DNA from: Staphylococcus epidermidis
Lineage (GTDB): Bacteria; Bacillota; Bacilli; Staphylococcales; Staphylococcaceae
DNA: 64,000 nt
Assembly: GCF_006742205.1 (NCBI RefSeq)
Contig: NZ_AP019721.1
Coordinates: 310,001 to 374,000, forward strand
Reading direction: 5' to 3'
Both the position numbers and the translations under genes were made by a program. Below, piece after piece: positions 1-7,189 of the stretch. Below the pieces are notes generated by a model. That model made no database searches, was not told where the DNA came from, and saw nothing but the letters and a program-made list of their open reading frames with translations. Within the stretch, counting starts at the first letter, position 1; every line of letters begins with the position of its first letter.

Positions 1-254
1 ACAATACTCAAATTAAAGGTACAGAACTCGATACGTACTACTTACTTGATCAAGCCATCGATGCTAATGTAGATATTCCTGAATTGTTTATCATGTGTGG
101 TAAAGAAGACTTTTTATATCATGATAACCTTCAATTTATTGAGACATTAAATAAAAAAGGGGTTTCTTATAAGTTTGAAGATGGTCCGGGAAATCATGAT
201 TATGCCTATTGGGATAGAGCTATTAAACGTGCGATTGAGTGGTTTGTTCAGTAA
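1..254 (+). CDS. Esterase, C-terminal end (cut by window edge)
   Basis: The last 83 codons of a gene entering from the left, read in the frame beginning at base 3 and ending at TAA 252-254. The peptide contains IPELFIMCGKEDFLYHDN and PGNHDYAYWDRAI, then ends in EWFVQ. The Asp of the KED segment and the His of the NHDYAYW segment match the last two members of the Ser-Asp-His triad in alpha/beta-hydrolase esterases of the esterase D / tributyrin esterase (EstA, FrmB-like) group. The nucleophile serine lies outside the window. The substrate cannot be told from this fragment. No terminator is obvious straight after the stop. Confidence 0.7.
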   Translation, partial: NTQIKGTELDTYYLLDQAIDANVDIPELFIMCGKEDFLYHDNLQFIETLNKKGVSYKFEDGPGNHDYAYWDRAIKRAIEWFVQ

Positions 255-433
255 TGATACAAAGGATTGAATTTGGATATATAGGCGGACATCTTATTAA
301 ACGAATATGAAAATGATTGTTACTCGTCTTAGTATTTTCACTTATTGATTTTGTGCGGTGTTACTGTTAATCCAGATGAAAGGTAAGTCAACTATAGTTA
401 TTTATTAAAATCGACATGTTCACATATCGTATA

Positions 434-462
434 TTGTTTATTAAAGTGTATAGCGATATGAT
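434..462 (+). promoter_or_regulatory. Candidate sigma-A promoter for the CapA-like gene
   Basis: TTGTTT (434-439) and TATGAT (457-462) are 17 bp apart, about 46 bp before the start codon at 508. Nothing else was recognised in the 253-bp gap after the esterase gene. This is a pattern match only. Confidence 0.45.
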
Positions 463-507
463 GAAAATAAATACAAAGGTTTATAGAAGGAGAGAAAGTA
501 TTAGAAA

Positions 508-1674
508 ATGAAAACAGTATCTAAATATTTTGTATATATGATGATATTAGTTACGTTTTTCATAGTTGTTAGTGGGTGTTCGATTAATCAATCTTTTAGC
601 GATAAACAAAATACAAATAAAACAATACGTGTGGTTGCTGTAGGTGATAATTTAATTCACCCAGTTGTATATAAAGATGCACAAATTACGGGGAATAGTT
701 TTGATTTTAAACCTATGTATCAACCAGTAAAAAAAGACATTCAAAACGCAGATATTTCTTTTGTTAATCAAGAATCACCATTAGGTGGGGATGATAGGCC
801 TTATTCAGGATTTAAAAACTTTAATACACCGAGTAGTATTGCTCAGGATTTAGTAGATACTGGCTTTAATTTTGTAAACGGTGCAAACAATCATGCCTTA
901 GATCAAGGAGAGCAAGGTGTAAGAAATCATATTCATACTTGGAACAAATTTAAAGATCAAGTTTTGTTCACGGGTGTATATGAATCAGAACAAGCACACC
1001 GTCAAATTCCTATTAAAACAATTAAAGGTGTGAAAGTTGCTTTATTAAGTTACACATTTGGTACAAACGATCATCAACCAACTCATGATTATACGGTAGA
1101 TACGTTTGATGAAAATAAAATTAAGCAAGATGTTAAGAAAGCCAAACAACAAAGTGATGTAGTACTTGTTTCAGCACATTGGGGTAATGAAGGTAAGCAT
1201 CAGCCTAACGCCACTCAAAAAAAATATGCACAAATTTTCGCTGATGCAGGTGTTGATGTAGTTTTAGGTACACATCCTCATGTGATTCAACCAGTAAAAT
1301 GGGTTGACGGTAGAGAAGGGAATCGTACACTTGTAGCATATTCATTAGGGAATTTCTTGAACGGTCAGTCAACAGGGAATGAAAGTAATGATTTATTAGG
1401 ACGGATAGATTTTAAAATTAGTAAGAAAGATAAACAGTTTCAAGTTCAAGATGTGAAGTGGAGAAGTATGGTGAATTATTACGAATTAACTCAACACCAA
1501 AACCAGTTCCTTAAGTCGAACTTTAAAGTGATGATGCTAGATGACTATAATGACAAAGATGCCACTCATCATGGTCGCAATCAAATGGATAGTTCTTCGA
1601 TGAGCCCTGCACACTTACGAGATATCACACGTTCAGTTATTGATAAACAATATTTAGACAATCGGAGTTTATAG
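508..1674 (+). CDS. CapA-family (PGA_cap) lipoprotein
   Basis: 388 aa. Residues 1-24 form a lipoprotein signal: a short basic start, a hydrophobic stretch, then VVSGC with the cysteine as lipidation site. The rest is a PGA_cap / metallophosphatase-fold domain. It shows AVGDNLIHP near residue 45, NQESPLGG near 88, NNHALDQGEQG near 127, SAHWGNE near 224, GTHPHVIQP near 254 and YSLGNF near 280, the usual metal-site signatures. The family includes CapA/PgsA, needed for poly-gamma-glutamate capsule synthesis or export. This copy stands alone, without capB, capC or capD beside it, so a role in capsule assembly is only an inference from the family. An AGAAGGAGA ribosome site lies about 14 bases before the ATG, slightly far. 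The protein would be anchored on the outer face of the membrane. Confidence 0.8.
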   Translation: MKTVSKYFVYMMILVTFFIVVSGCSINQSFSDKQNTNKTIRVVAVGDNLIHPVVYKDAQITGNSFDFKPMYQPVKKDIQNADISFVNQESPLGGDDRPYSGFKNFNTPSSIAQDLVDTGFNFVNGANNHALDQGEQGVRNHIHTWNKFKDQVLFTGVYESEQAHRQIPIKTIKGVKVALLSYTFGTNDHQPTHDYTVDTFDENKIKQDVKKAKQQSDVVLVSAHWGNEGKHQPNATQKKYAQIFADAGVDVVLGTHPHVIQPVKWVDGREGNRTLVAYSLGNFLNGQSTGNESNDLLGRIDFKISKKDKQFQVQDVKWRSMVNYYELTQHQNQFLKSNFKVMMLDDYNDKDATHHGRNQMDSSSMSPAHLRDITRSVIDKQYLDNRSL

Positions 1675-1685
1675 AGAATTCAAGT

Positions 1686-1718
1686 AAGCCTCACATTAAA
1701 GAATGTGCAGGCTTATTT
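1686..1718 (+). terminator. Hairpin after the CapA-like gene
   Basis: AAGCCTCACATT (1686-1697) pairs with AATGTGCAGGCTT (1702-1714) apart from one bulged C, then a T-rich stretch. A second, looser hairpin with TCATTTTTT lies near 1890-1925. The rest of the 346-bp gap up to 2020 shows no gene. Confidence 0.6.
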
Positions 1719-1952
1719 GTATATTTGGAATTTTTAACTTGGAAGTTAAAACAAATTCTAAAACTATAGCAATGGCTAAAGATATGATTAAGTTCATTAA
1801 AAAAGGTGTCTTAAGAATGATTTATTAGAATCATAAATGTTTGTGATTATTCATACATGTTACTTTTAATCGATATAAAATATAACGTTAAATGAATGTT
1901 GTTTCACGGGAAACGTCATTTTTTAAGTTTCAACTTCTATAAAGATATATTT

Positions 1953-1986
1953 AACACCCGTATAACTAGAGAATTATACGGGTGTT
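1953..1986. terminator. Terminator-like hairpin downstream of the decarboxylase gene
   Basis: AACACCCGTATAA (1953-1965) and TTATACGGGTGTT (1974-1986) form a perfect 13-bp stem with an 8-base loop. It follows the minus-strand gene ending at 2021 and faces the plus-strand gene ending at 1674. T-tracts are short on both sides, so it may act in either direction. Confidence 0.6.
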
Positions 1987-2020
1987 TGAATTGCTTATAT
2001 TATAGAATTTTAAAAAGATA

Positions 2021-3670
2021 TTAAGATGATTTGTTTTGTGATGCGAATGCTTTAGCTATATTACTTAATTTAACTGGTGCATCTTCAACAGCCATTTTCA
2101 CTTCTACAAAGTGCATGCGATCACTATTAGATTTAATATTTTCGAAGGTGAGCATGAGTTCTTCTGAAGTGTTTACATCATGAACTAAAACATTGTCACC
2201 ACCAAATACAGAAGGTAATGATTTGTAATCCCACATGCGAATGTCATTGTAAGGTTCTTTCATACCATGAATCATTCTCTCAACTGTATAACCATCGTTA
2301 TTAATTACAAATATCACAGGGTTTAAATTTTGACGAATCATTGTAGATAATGATTGAACAGTTAATTGTAGTGATCCATCACCAATTAATAGAATGTTTC
2401 GACGATATGGATTTGCAATTTGTGTTCCTAGCGTTGCTGGTAGTGTATAGCCGATAGATCCCCATAATGGTTGCCCGATAAAAGTATTATCTTTGTACAA
2501 GGCTAAGTCATAAGCACCAAAGAATGATGTACCTTGTTCAGCGATTAAAATATCATCTTGTTGTAAAAAATCTTGCATCATATTGAAATAAGTCTCTTGA
2601 GTTAATGGCTGATCACTAAGTTCGTAATTGTGTGATTGTGGTCTCTCATATTGTGGGAAATCATTAGTGTTTTTGTAGTGAATATACTTATTTAAACCAT
2701 TTAATATATTTGGTAATGAAAATGCTTCGATGCATGTATCATTAATTTTAAATTCATTATGATTTAGCATAATCACTTCATTAATATCAAATTGATATGA
2801 GAACCCAGCTGTTGCAGAATCTGTTAATTTAGCACCAATATTCAAAATAGCATCACTTTGATTAACATAATCTTGAATATCTTGTTCTGCTATTGAACCA
2901 TCAAAGATACCCATATAATAAGGATTTTCTTCATTAAATGCACCTTTACCTAAAGATAACTGAACAACTGGAATTTGAGTTTGATTAACGAATTGTTCGA
3001 GTTCTTTATGCAGATGGAAACTATTTATTTCATGTCCTGTAATAATGACAGGTTGTGATGCCGATTCAAGTTTGTCTTGAACCATATTGATATAACTTTG
3101 AACGTTTTTTTGTGGTTCGACTTCTGGTTTGAATGGGTTTGAAATTTCAATCTCTGTTAGTGCGACATCAATAGGTAAATGAATGTGAACTGGACGACGT
3201 TGTTGAAGCGCCGTATTGATTACTCTTGGAATTTCTGTGGTAGCATTATCAGGTGTAATATAAGCTTGCGCTGTTGTAATAGGCTCAAACATTTTTCTAT
3301 AATCATCAAAAGTTCCTTCGCCAAGGGAATGGTGAACGTATTTGCCTTCTTGTTCTACAGCTCGAGTAGGTGCCCCAGTGATGGCAATAACTGGCACACG
3401 CTCAGCATAAGATCCAGCGATTCCGTTGACAGCACTTAATTCACCCACTCCAAATGTTGTTACCATTGCACCGATGCCATTAATACGTGCATATCCGTCG
3501 GCAGCATAACTTGCATTAAGCTCATTTGTATTACCAATCCATTTAATATCATTATGTGCAATAATATCGTCTAAAAAGGCTAGATTAAAATCTCCTGGGA
3601 CACCAAAAACTTTGTCAGCACCTGCTGAATAAACCGCGTCCATTAAATATTGTCCTACGCGTTGTTTCAT
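2021..3670 (-). CDS. ipdC: Thiamine-diphosphate 2-oxo acid decarboxylase (indolepyruvate decarboxylase type)
   Basis: 549 aa from the chosen ATG. A GTG four codons upstream is in frame but lies inside the ribosome site AAAGGTGG, so ATG at 3670 is the better start. The N-terminal pyrimidine-binding domain shows VFGVPGDFN and the invariant Glu in GNTNELNASYAADGYAR. The C-terminal domain carries the diphosphate/Mg motif GDGSLQLTVQSLSTMIRQNLNPVIFVINNDGY split as GDGS and NNDGYT. Length and motifs fit the indolepyruvate/phenylpyruvate/branched-chain keto acid decarboxylases, which release CO2 from 2-oxo acids to give aldehydes. The exact substrate cannot be read from the sequence. A MarR gene is divergent with palindromes between them, suggesting that the regulator controls this gene. 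Confidence 0.85.
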   Translation of the reverse strand: MKQRVGQYLMDAVYSAGADKVFGVPGDFNLAFLDDIIAHNDIKWIGNTNELNASYAADGYARINGIGAMVTTFGVGELSAVNGIAGSYAERVPVIAITGAPTRAVEQEGKYVHHSLGEGTFDDYRKMFEPITTAQAYITPDNATTEIPRVINTALQQRRPVHIHLPIDVALTEIEISNPFKPEVEPQKNVQSYINMVQDKLESASQPVIITGHEINSFHLHKELEQFVNQTQIPVVQLSLGKGAFNEENPYYMGIFDGSIAEQDIQDYVNQSDAILNIGAKLTDSATAGFSYQFDINEVIMLNHNEFKINDTCIEAFSLPNILNGLNKYIHYKNTNDFPQYERPQSHNYELSDQPLTQETYFNMMQDFLQQDDILIAEQGTSFFGAYDLALYKDNTFIGQPLWGSIGYTLPATLGTQIANPYRRNILLIGDGSLQLTVQSLSTMIRQNLNPVIFVINNDGYTVERMIHGMKEPYNDIRMWDYKSLPSVFGGDNVLVHDVNTSEELMLTFENIKSNSDRMHFVEVKMAVEDAPVKLSNIAKAFASQNKSS

Positions 3671-3734
3671 ATATAATTCCACCTTTGATTTCTTTTATCT
3701 TACAAGTATCATATTAACGTCAATTTGAAATAAA

Positions 3735-3749
3735 GTCAACTAAGTTGAC
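3735..3749. promoter_or_regulatory. Palindrome in the ipdC-MarR intergenic region (candidate operator 1)
   Basis: GTCAAC-TAA-GTTGAC is a perfect inverted repeat with a 3-base spacer. It lies between the divergent decarboxylase and MarR genes, where MarR proteins usually bind. Confidence 0.5.
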
Positions 3750-3781
3750 CTATTAAAAGTTTGAACAGTTTCTGAAATATA

Positions 3782-3794
3782 TGACTATCAGTCA
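3782..3794. promoter_or_regulatory. Second palindrome in the same region (candidate operator 2)
   Basis: TGACT-ATC-AGTCA is a perfect 5-bp inverted repeat about 50 bp before the MarR start codon. It shares the TGAC/GTCA core with operator 1, 42 bp away. Confidence 0.4.
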
Positions 3795-3841
3795 AAAGTT
3801 TATTATAATAACGATATTGAATAAAAAAAGGATAGTGTTAA

Positions 3842-4288
3842 ATGTCTAAAAATAAAAATGATTACGAACATATGCTGTTTTACTTCGCGTATAAGACTTT
3901 TATTACTACAGCGGATGAAATTATTGAGCAATATGGCATGAGTCGCCAACATCATCGATTCTTATTTTTCATTAATAAATTACCGGGTATAACAATTAAA
4001 GAACTTTTGATTACGCTTGAAATATCTAAACAAGGATCGCATGCAACGTTACGTAAATTAAAAGAAGAAGGTTTAATCGTCGAACAAACATCTAAGCAGG
4101 ATAGACGAGTAAAAAAACTTTTTACCACTGAAGCGGGTGATGATTTAATAGGTAAGTTAAACCAAGCACAAGATGAATTAATTCAACAGACACTACAAAA
4201 AGTAGGCCATGATTGGTACGCGATGATGGAAGAACTAGCTAATTATCGTGAAGGATTCAAAACAATTGAACATTTGAAAGAAGATTAA
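3842..4288 (+). CDS. MarR-family transcriptional regulator
   Basis: 148 aa. The winged-helix core spans about residues 30-105: PGITIKELLITLEISKQGSHATLRKLKEEGLI is the helix-turn-helix, and SKQDRRVKKLFTTEAG is the wing with the typical D-R-R signature. Flanking helices (residues 5-28 and 110-145) would form the dimer interface. There are no cysteines, so it is not a thiol-redox sensor of the OhrR type. An AAAAGGATAG ribosome site precedes the ATG. It is divergent from the 2-oxo acid decarboxylase gene, and the two palindromes in the shared spacer suggest local autoregulation. The ligand is unknown. Confidence 0.85.
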   Translation: MSKNKNDYEHMLFYFAYKTFITTADEIIEQYGMSRQHHRFLFFINKLPGITIKELLITLEISKQGSHATLRKLKEEGLIVEQTSKQDRRVKKLFTTEAGDDLIGKLNQAQDELIQQTLQKVGHDWYAMMEELANYREGFKTIEHLKED

Positions 4289-4322
4289 CAAAGATTTTGT
4301 AACATAAAGGTCTTAGAAGAAG

Positions 4323-4366
4323 AAAAAGACAATTTCTATATTTATTCAATAGAAATTGTCTTTTTT
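4323..4366 (+). terminator. Rho-independent terminator of the MarR gene
   Basis: AAAAAGACAATTTCT (4323-4337) pairs with AGAAATTGTCTTTTTT (4351-4366), a long stem ending in a T run. The IS200-type element begins right after it. Confidence 0.8.
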
Positions 4367-4381
4367 ATAATTGTATAAAGA

Positions 4382-4406
4382 AAACCATGCGCTATGCGTA
4401 TGGTTC
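4382..4406 (+). repeat. Left-end hairpin of the IS200-type element
   Basis: AAACCAT...ATGGTTC surrounds GCGCTATGCGT. The outer 6 bp pair perfectly and the inner GCG/CGT pairs partly. Such a subterminal hairpin is recognised by TnpA. Confidence 0.65.
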
Positions 4407-4503
4407 AGAAAAGGTTTTACCGTTATCTAAAAAAACATCTCATCATGCTAGAATATATATTGGTCAGCCAACCAAAATATTCAACACGAGGAGATGCTTT
4501 TTT

Positions 4504-4986
4504 ATGTCATCTGACACAAACAGTTTAGCACATACAAAATGGAATTGTAAGTATCACATAGTCTTTGCACCAAAATATAGAAGACAAGTGATATACGGAA
4601 AAATCAAAAGAGATATTGGAGTTATTTTACGTCAATTATGTGAAAGAAAAGGCGTAGAAATAATAGAAGCAGAAGCATCTAAAAATCATATTCATATGTT
4701 AGTTAGTATTCCACCTAAATTAGGAGTATCCTCATTTGTTGGATATTTAAAAGGTAAAAGCAGTTTAATGATTTTTGATAGACATGCTAATTTAAAATAT
4801 AGATATGGAAATAGAAAGTTTTGGTGTAAAGGATTTTATGTAGATACAGTAGGTAGAAATAAAAAGGTAATTGAAAATTACATTCGTAATCAATTACAAG
4901 AAGAGATCGTTGCAGATCAAATTTCAATGGAAGAATACCTAGATCCCTTTACAGGAGAAGAAATTAAAAAAAGACGAAAAAAATAG
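4504..4986 (+). CDS. tnpA: IS200/IS605-family transposase TnpA
   Basis: 160 aa from ATG 4504, preceded by CGAGGAG at good spacing; an upstream in-frame extension to 4387 runs through the left hairpin and is not likely to be translated. It is a Y1 HUH transposase: WNCKYHIVFAPKYRRQ near the N-terminus, the metal-binding H-x-H in SKNHIHMLVSIPP, and the catalytic tyrosine near the end in KKVIENYIRNQ. The length is normal for the family and no stop or frameshift is seen, so the gene looks intact. The enzyme cuts and joins single-stranded element ends next to short target motifs. No tnpB is present. Confidence 0.92.
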   Translation: MSSDTNSLAHTKWNCKYHIVFAPKYRRQVIYGKIKRDIGVILRQLCERKGVEIIEAEASKNHIHMLVSIPPKLGVSSFVGYLKGKSSLMIFDRHANLKYRYGNRKFWCKGFYVDTVGRNKKVIENYIRNQLQEEIVADQISMEEYLDPFTGEEIKKRRKK

Positions 4987-5081
4987 TACCCCTTTAGGGG
5001 TGCTGGGAAAGTAGTGCAGTTGGCTGACCTATCAGTGCCCTTTTAGGGCTGGCCAGTAAGAAAGGCTTATAGCCGTAGAAC

Positions 5082-5107
5082 AAACCACCCGTTCATACGG
5101 GTGGTTT
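5082..5107 (+). repeat. Right-end hairpin of the IS200-type element
   Basis: AAACCACCCG-TTCA-TACGGGTGGTTT: the CCACCC/GGGTGG stem is perfect and extends through flanking AAA/TTT. It would also work as a terminator, protecting the element from outside transcription. Confidence 0.7.
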
Positions 5108-5123
5108 TGATTGAAAACTATAA

Positions 5124-5647
5124 AATCATATTCATTATCAAGAAGCCCCAAATCTTACAAAGGTTGAATATGGTGACCATTATGAACGCAGATTTATGAA
5201 GCCTAAGAAATTGAAGGCCAACATCGAATATACAACACCGCATGGACACGTGTATCGAACGGATCACAAAGGCCGTATTAAAGAAGTATATGCGGATGAC
5301 CTATCACTTCTAGATGGCGGACGTAATTCATATGCGCAACGAACAGTAGGAAGAGAAGACCGATTACCAGATGATGACGGCGGTCATTTAATTGCGCGCG
5401 GATTCGGAGGTTCTAAAGATATAGATAATCTCGTCCCCCAAAGTAAATACATCAACCGCTCATTTAAAGAGAACGGAGAATGGTATAACATGAAGAAAGA
5501 ATGGCAAAAAGCAATTAAAAAGGGAGAGAAGTAAAAAATATTAAAATTGAAGTGAAATATAGCGAGAATAGTCAAAGGCCTAATAAATTTGACGTTAGTT
5601 GTGAAATTAATGGAGAAGAGCGTTTGTATTCAATAGAAAATATTTAG
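5124..5647 (+). pseudogene. C-terminal nuclease domain of an EsaD-like toxin (broken)
   Basis: Open reading continues upstream of the first ATG (5196) back to a stop at 5121, giving APNLTKVEYGDHYERRF before MKPKKLK. The domain then shows HVYRTDHKGRI, the catalytic segment DDDGGHLIARGFGG and DIDNLVPQ, typical of the DNA/RNA non-specific endonuclease tip of type VII-secreted EsaD-like toxins. The reading frame stops at 5532-5534. The next frame (from 5531) continues as KNIKIEVKYSENSQRPNKFDV and ends at TAG 5645-5647, which fits the usual tail of these nucleases, so one A appears lost near 5529-5531. The N-terminal export part is missing, replaced by the insertion sequence. No DUF600-type immunity gene follows. 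If translated from 5196 it would be a 112-residue fragment that still carries the catalytic residues. Confidence 0.75.
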
Positions 5648-5768
5648 GAGTGAGAAAATCTGAAACCATTGCTCATATATGAATGAATAGATTTTTCATA
5701 AATTTATCTAATAATGAATTGCCAATCTCATCATTCATCATAGGTATGCTAGTAATCATTAATTAAAC

Positions 5769-6030
5769 TTATTTGTCTTTTAAATAATTAACTGTCTTGA
5801 TCACTTCATCGTAATTAAGGCCTAAACGATCAAATGACTACACTACAACCTCATCTTCCACCCTCACAAAACTAAGAAATTATTGAAATAACAATCTATT
5901 TTTAATAGATTCCCCAGACTGTTTTTCTGTAAATGTTTTTCACACCAAACGTTTTCAAATTATCCAGTTGTCTTTTTAAATTTTGATCCATGGATAATAT
6001 CCTCGCATAGCCGACATTTATTTTCACTCC
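5769..6030 (-). pseudogene. Relic of a Sin-like serine resolvase
   Basis: On the minus strand one frame reads [19 protein letters not shown] followed by [10 protein letters not shown], and another continues [11 protein letters not shown], then FVRVEDEVVV, a stop, and SFDRLGLNYDEVIKTVNYLK. This follows the N-terminal catalytic domain of staphylococcal Sin/Tn552-type resolvases almost residue by residue. It has a frameshift and at least two stops, and ends abruptly at YLKDK-stop, so the DNA-binding half is missing. The position of the catalytic serine (ARVSS in the family) reads ARILS, so the nucleophile appears replaced by Leu. It is a plasmid or transposon remnant and cannot be functional. 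Confidence 0.75.
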
Positions 6031-6115
6031 ATAATTAATATACACCCAAATCATACGTTTGAGTCATTATAAATTCAACTACTATATCAGTATGATTAGG
6101 GTGTACTCTAATCAT

Positions 6116-6664
6116 TTATTTTGTAAACTTTCCATATATAAAAAACCAAATGGTATAAATAAATATTATTAAAAACATAGCCGTGAACATAAACTGAATA
6201 AAACAAATAATAATTTGATATATAACAGTAGGAATGGACCCTAATATTTCTACAGACGTATTATTCAGTTTAAATATTAAATAATCGAAGAGAAATGAAC
6301 TTCCTATTATAGTTATGAGTCCAATAATAGGTAAAGTAAGAAATAATAGTTTTTCCTTTTCGTAGTTTCTATGTAATGCTAGAAATCTATCCTCATTTTT
6401 GTACATGTGATCCAATAGATTTTTAGCAATTTTATAAGAAACTGACACAGCTGTAATTATTAATATAAAAATTGCAAATGGATTGGAAAAACTTAAAAAA
6501 TATGTAATATAAATTGAAATCAAGGGAATTATCTATAAAAAGAATATATCTAATATAAATTTTCTGTCTTCCCTTCCATTACTTTTCTTTTCAAGAAATT
6601 CTATATCTTTTTGATACTTTTCGTTGTTTTGAATGTCTTTTAAATATGATTTAACCTTTTCCAT
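6116..6664 (-). pseudogene. Small membrane protein gene interrupted by one TAG codon
   Basis: Minus-strand reading from ATG 6664, with ribosome site AAGGTGGGAG 7 bases upstream, gives MEKVKSYLKDIQNNEKYQKD and on to residue 43. An amber codon at 6535-6533 follows, and the same frame then continues without break as IIPLISIYITYFLSF to the stop at 6116. Joined, it would be about 182 residues: a charged N-terminal coiled region (1-40), two hydrophobic segments (about 45-75), a basic cytosolic loop (HMYKNEDRFLALHRNYEKEK), and two or three further membrane helices. I do not recognise the family. The part after the stop could start only at a weak TTG (6523). It is either a recent pseudogene or a strain-specific nonsense allele. 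Confidence 0.6.
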
Positions 6665-6781
6665 TTAATACTCCCACCTTGATTTTGTATTCAACTAATT
6701 AGCCTTAATGTTAGCAATTTTATAGTATCAAAGAAAATCAATAATTCTAATTATAGAATTGCACTTACTTTTCTTATGTTT

Positions 6782-6811
6782 TTGCATTCCTCTATTAATC
6801 AGTGTTATAAT
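6782..6811 (+). promoter_or_regulatory. Promoter of the antitoxin RNA
   Basis: TTGCAT (6782-6787) and TATAAT (6806-6811) with an 18-bp spacer. Predicted start near 6818, exactly where the repeat shared with the toxin leader begins. Confidence 0.65.
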
Positions 6812-6817
6812 ATGGTT

Positions 6818-6880
6818 AACAAGAATTCTAGTGTGAATACACCAATCCCCTCACTATTGCAGTAGTGAGGGGATTTTTTA
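6818..6880 (+). ncRNA. Antitoxin RNA of an Fst-type type I toxin-antitoxin module
   Basis: Predicted RNA of about 60 bases from the promoter at 6782-6811 to the T run after the hairpin at 6844-6875. Its first 26 bases (6818-6843, AACAAGAATTCTAGTGTGAA followed by TACACC) nearly repeat the plus strand at 6976-7003, which is the complement of the toxin ribosome site and start codon. The RNA could therefore pair with the toxin mRNA at its translation start, and again through the shared terminator. This is the layout of enterococcal par (RNA I/RNA II) and of related staphylococcal systems. Size and boundaries are inferred from sequence. Confidence 0.65.
6844..6880. terminator. Shared terminator of toxin and antitoxin transcripts
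   Basis: Perfect 13-bp stem AATCCCCTCACTA (6844-6856) / TAGTGAGGGGATT (6863-6875), loop TTGCAG, followed by a T run on the plus strand. The converging toxin mRNA would run through the same hairpin, as in Fst systems. Confidence 0.8.
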
Positions 6881-6887
6881 GGTGTGG

Positions 6888-7049
6888 CTATAGTCGCCTA
6901 TTTATTGTTGCGATTACGTAGCCAATGCGTAAATAACGCAACAATACAACCATTGATGACTGTGGTCGTGATGTGAACAAGAATTTCTAGCATGAATAAC
7001 ACCTCCTCTCTGCGTCTAAATATGACGCCTGAGAGATAGGCGACTATAG
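6888..7049. repeat. 14-bp inverted repeat closing the toxin mRNA
   Basis: CTATAGTCGCCTAT (6888-6901) and its exact reverse complement ATAGGCGACTATAG (7036-7049) flank the toxin gene. In the mRNA they sit at the extreme 5' end and just after the stop codon. They could pair to form a long-range stem that folds the message shut, a known property of Fst-type mRNAs. A local stem CGCCT-GAGAGAT-AGGCG (7026-7042) overlaps the 5' copy and could compete with it. Confidence 0.65.
6898..6993 (-). CDS. Fst-family type I toxin peptide
   Basis: 31-residue peptide MLEILVHITTTVINGCIVAL followed by FTHWLRNRNNK. It has one membrane-spanning helix (residues 3-21), a Trp at its end and a basic hydrophilic tail, matching the Fst/PepA1 membrane-toxin family in length and pattern (VHI..PVI.GC.IA.F..WL). 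A strong AGGAGGTG ribosome site lies 7 bases before the ATG. It is encoded opposite to the antitoxin RNA and ends just before the shared terminator. Such peptides damage the membrane when the antisense RNA is lost. There is no sign of decay, unlike its neighbours. The minus-strand -10 box TATAAT lies at 7056-7051. Confidence 0.85.
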   Translation of the reverse strand: MLEILVHITTTVINGCIVALFTHWLRNRNNK

Positions 7050-7050
7050 T

Positions 7051-7056
7051 ATTATA
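7051..7056 (-). promoter_or_regulatory. -10 box of the toxin promoter
   Basis: TATAAT on the minus strand (7056 down to 7051). No good -35 was found at 16-18 bp. Predicted start near 7045, at the outer end of the inverted repeat. Confidence 0.45.
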
Positions 7057-7189
7057 CCATCTGTAAATATACAAGCATATCTACTTCCGATAAGTTATTT
7101 TATGTAATGATAGTGAGGTTTATTTCTTTGATATTCAGAGACAAAAGAGATACTTTATAAGTATTCAAATCTCTGAGTCGCTATTTTTC

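Larger units (their letters stand above)
4381..5110 (+). mobile_element. IS200/IS605-family insertion sequence (IS200 type, tnpA only)
   Basis: About 730 bp: one transposase gene flanked by subterminal imperfect hairpins and no terminal inverted repeats, as in the IS200 group, which moves as single-stranded DNA through a Y1 HUH transposase. The left hairpin is at 4382-4406 and the right hairpin at 5082-5107. A non-coding tail of about 95 bp between tnpA and the right hairpin contains two further small stem-loops (CCCCTTTAGGGG and GCCCTTTTAGGGC). The exact ends are estimates. On the right it abuts the remnant of a toxin nuclease gene. Confidence 0.85.

Noticed and set aside
3179..3439. Open frame of 86 codons opposite ipdC
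   Set aside because: Lies wholly inside the conserved decarboxylase gene on the other strand, has no ribosome site and a composition typical of an antisense shadow.
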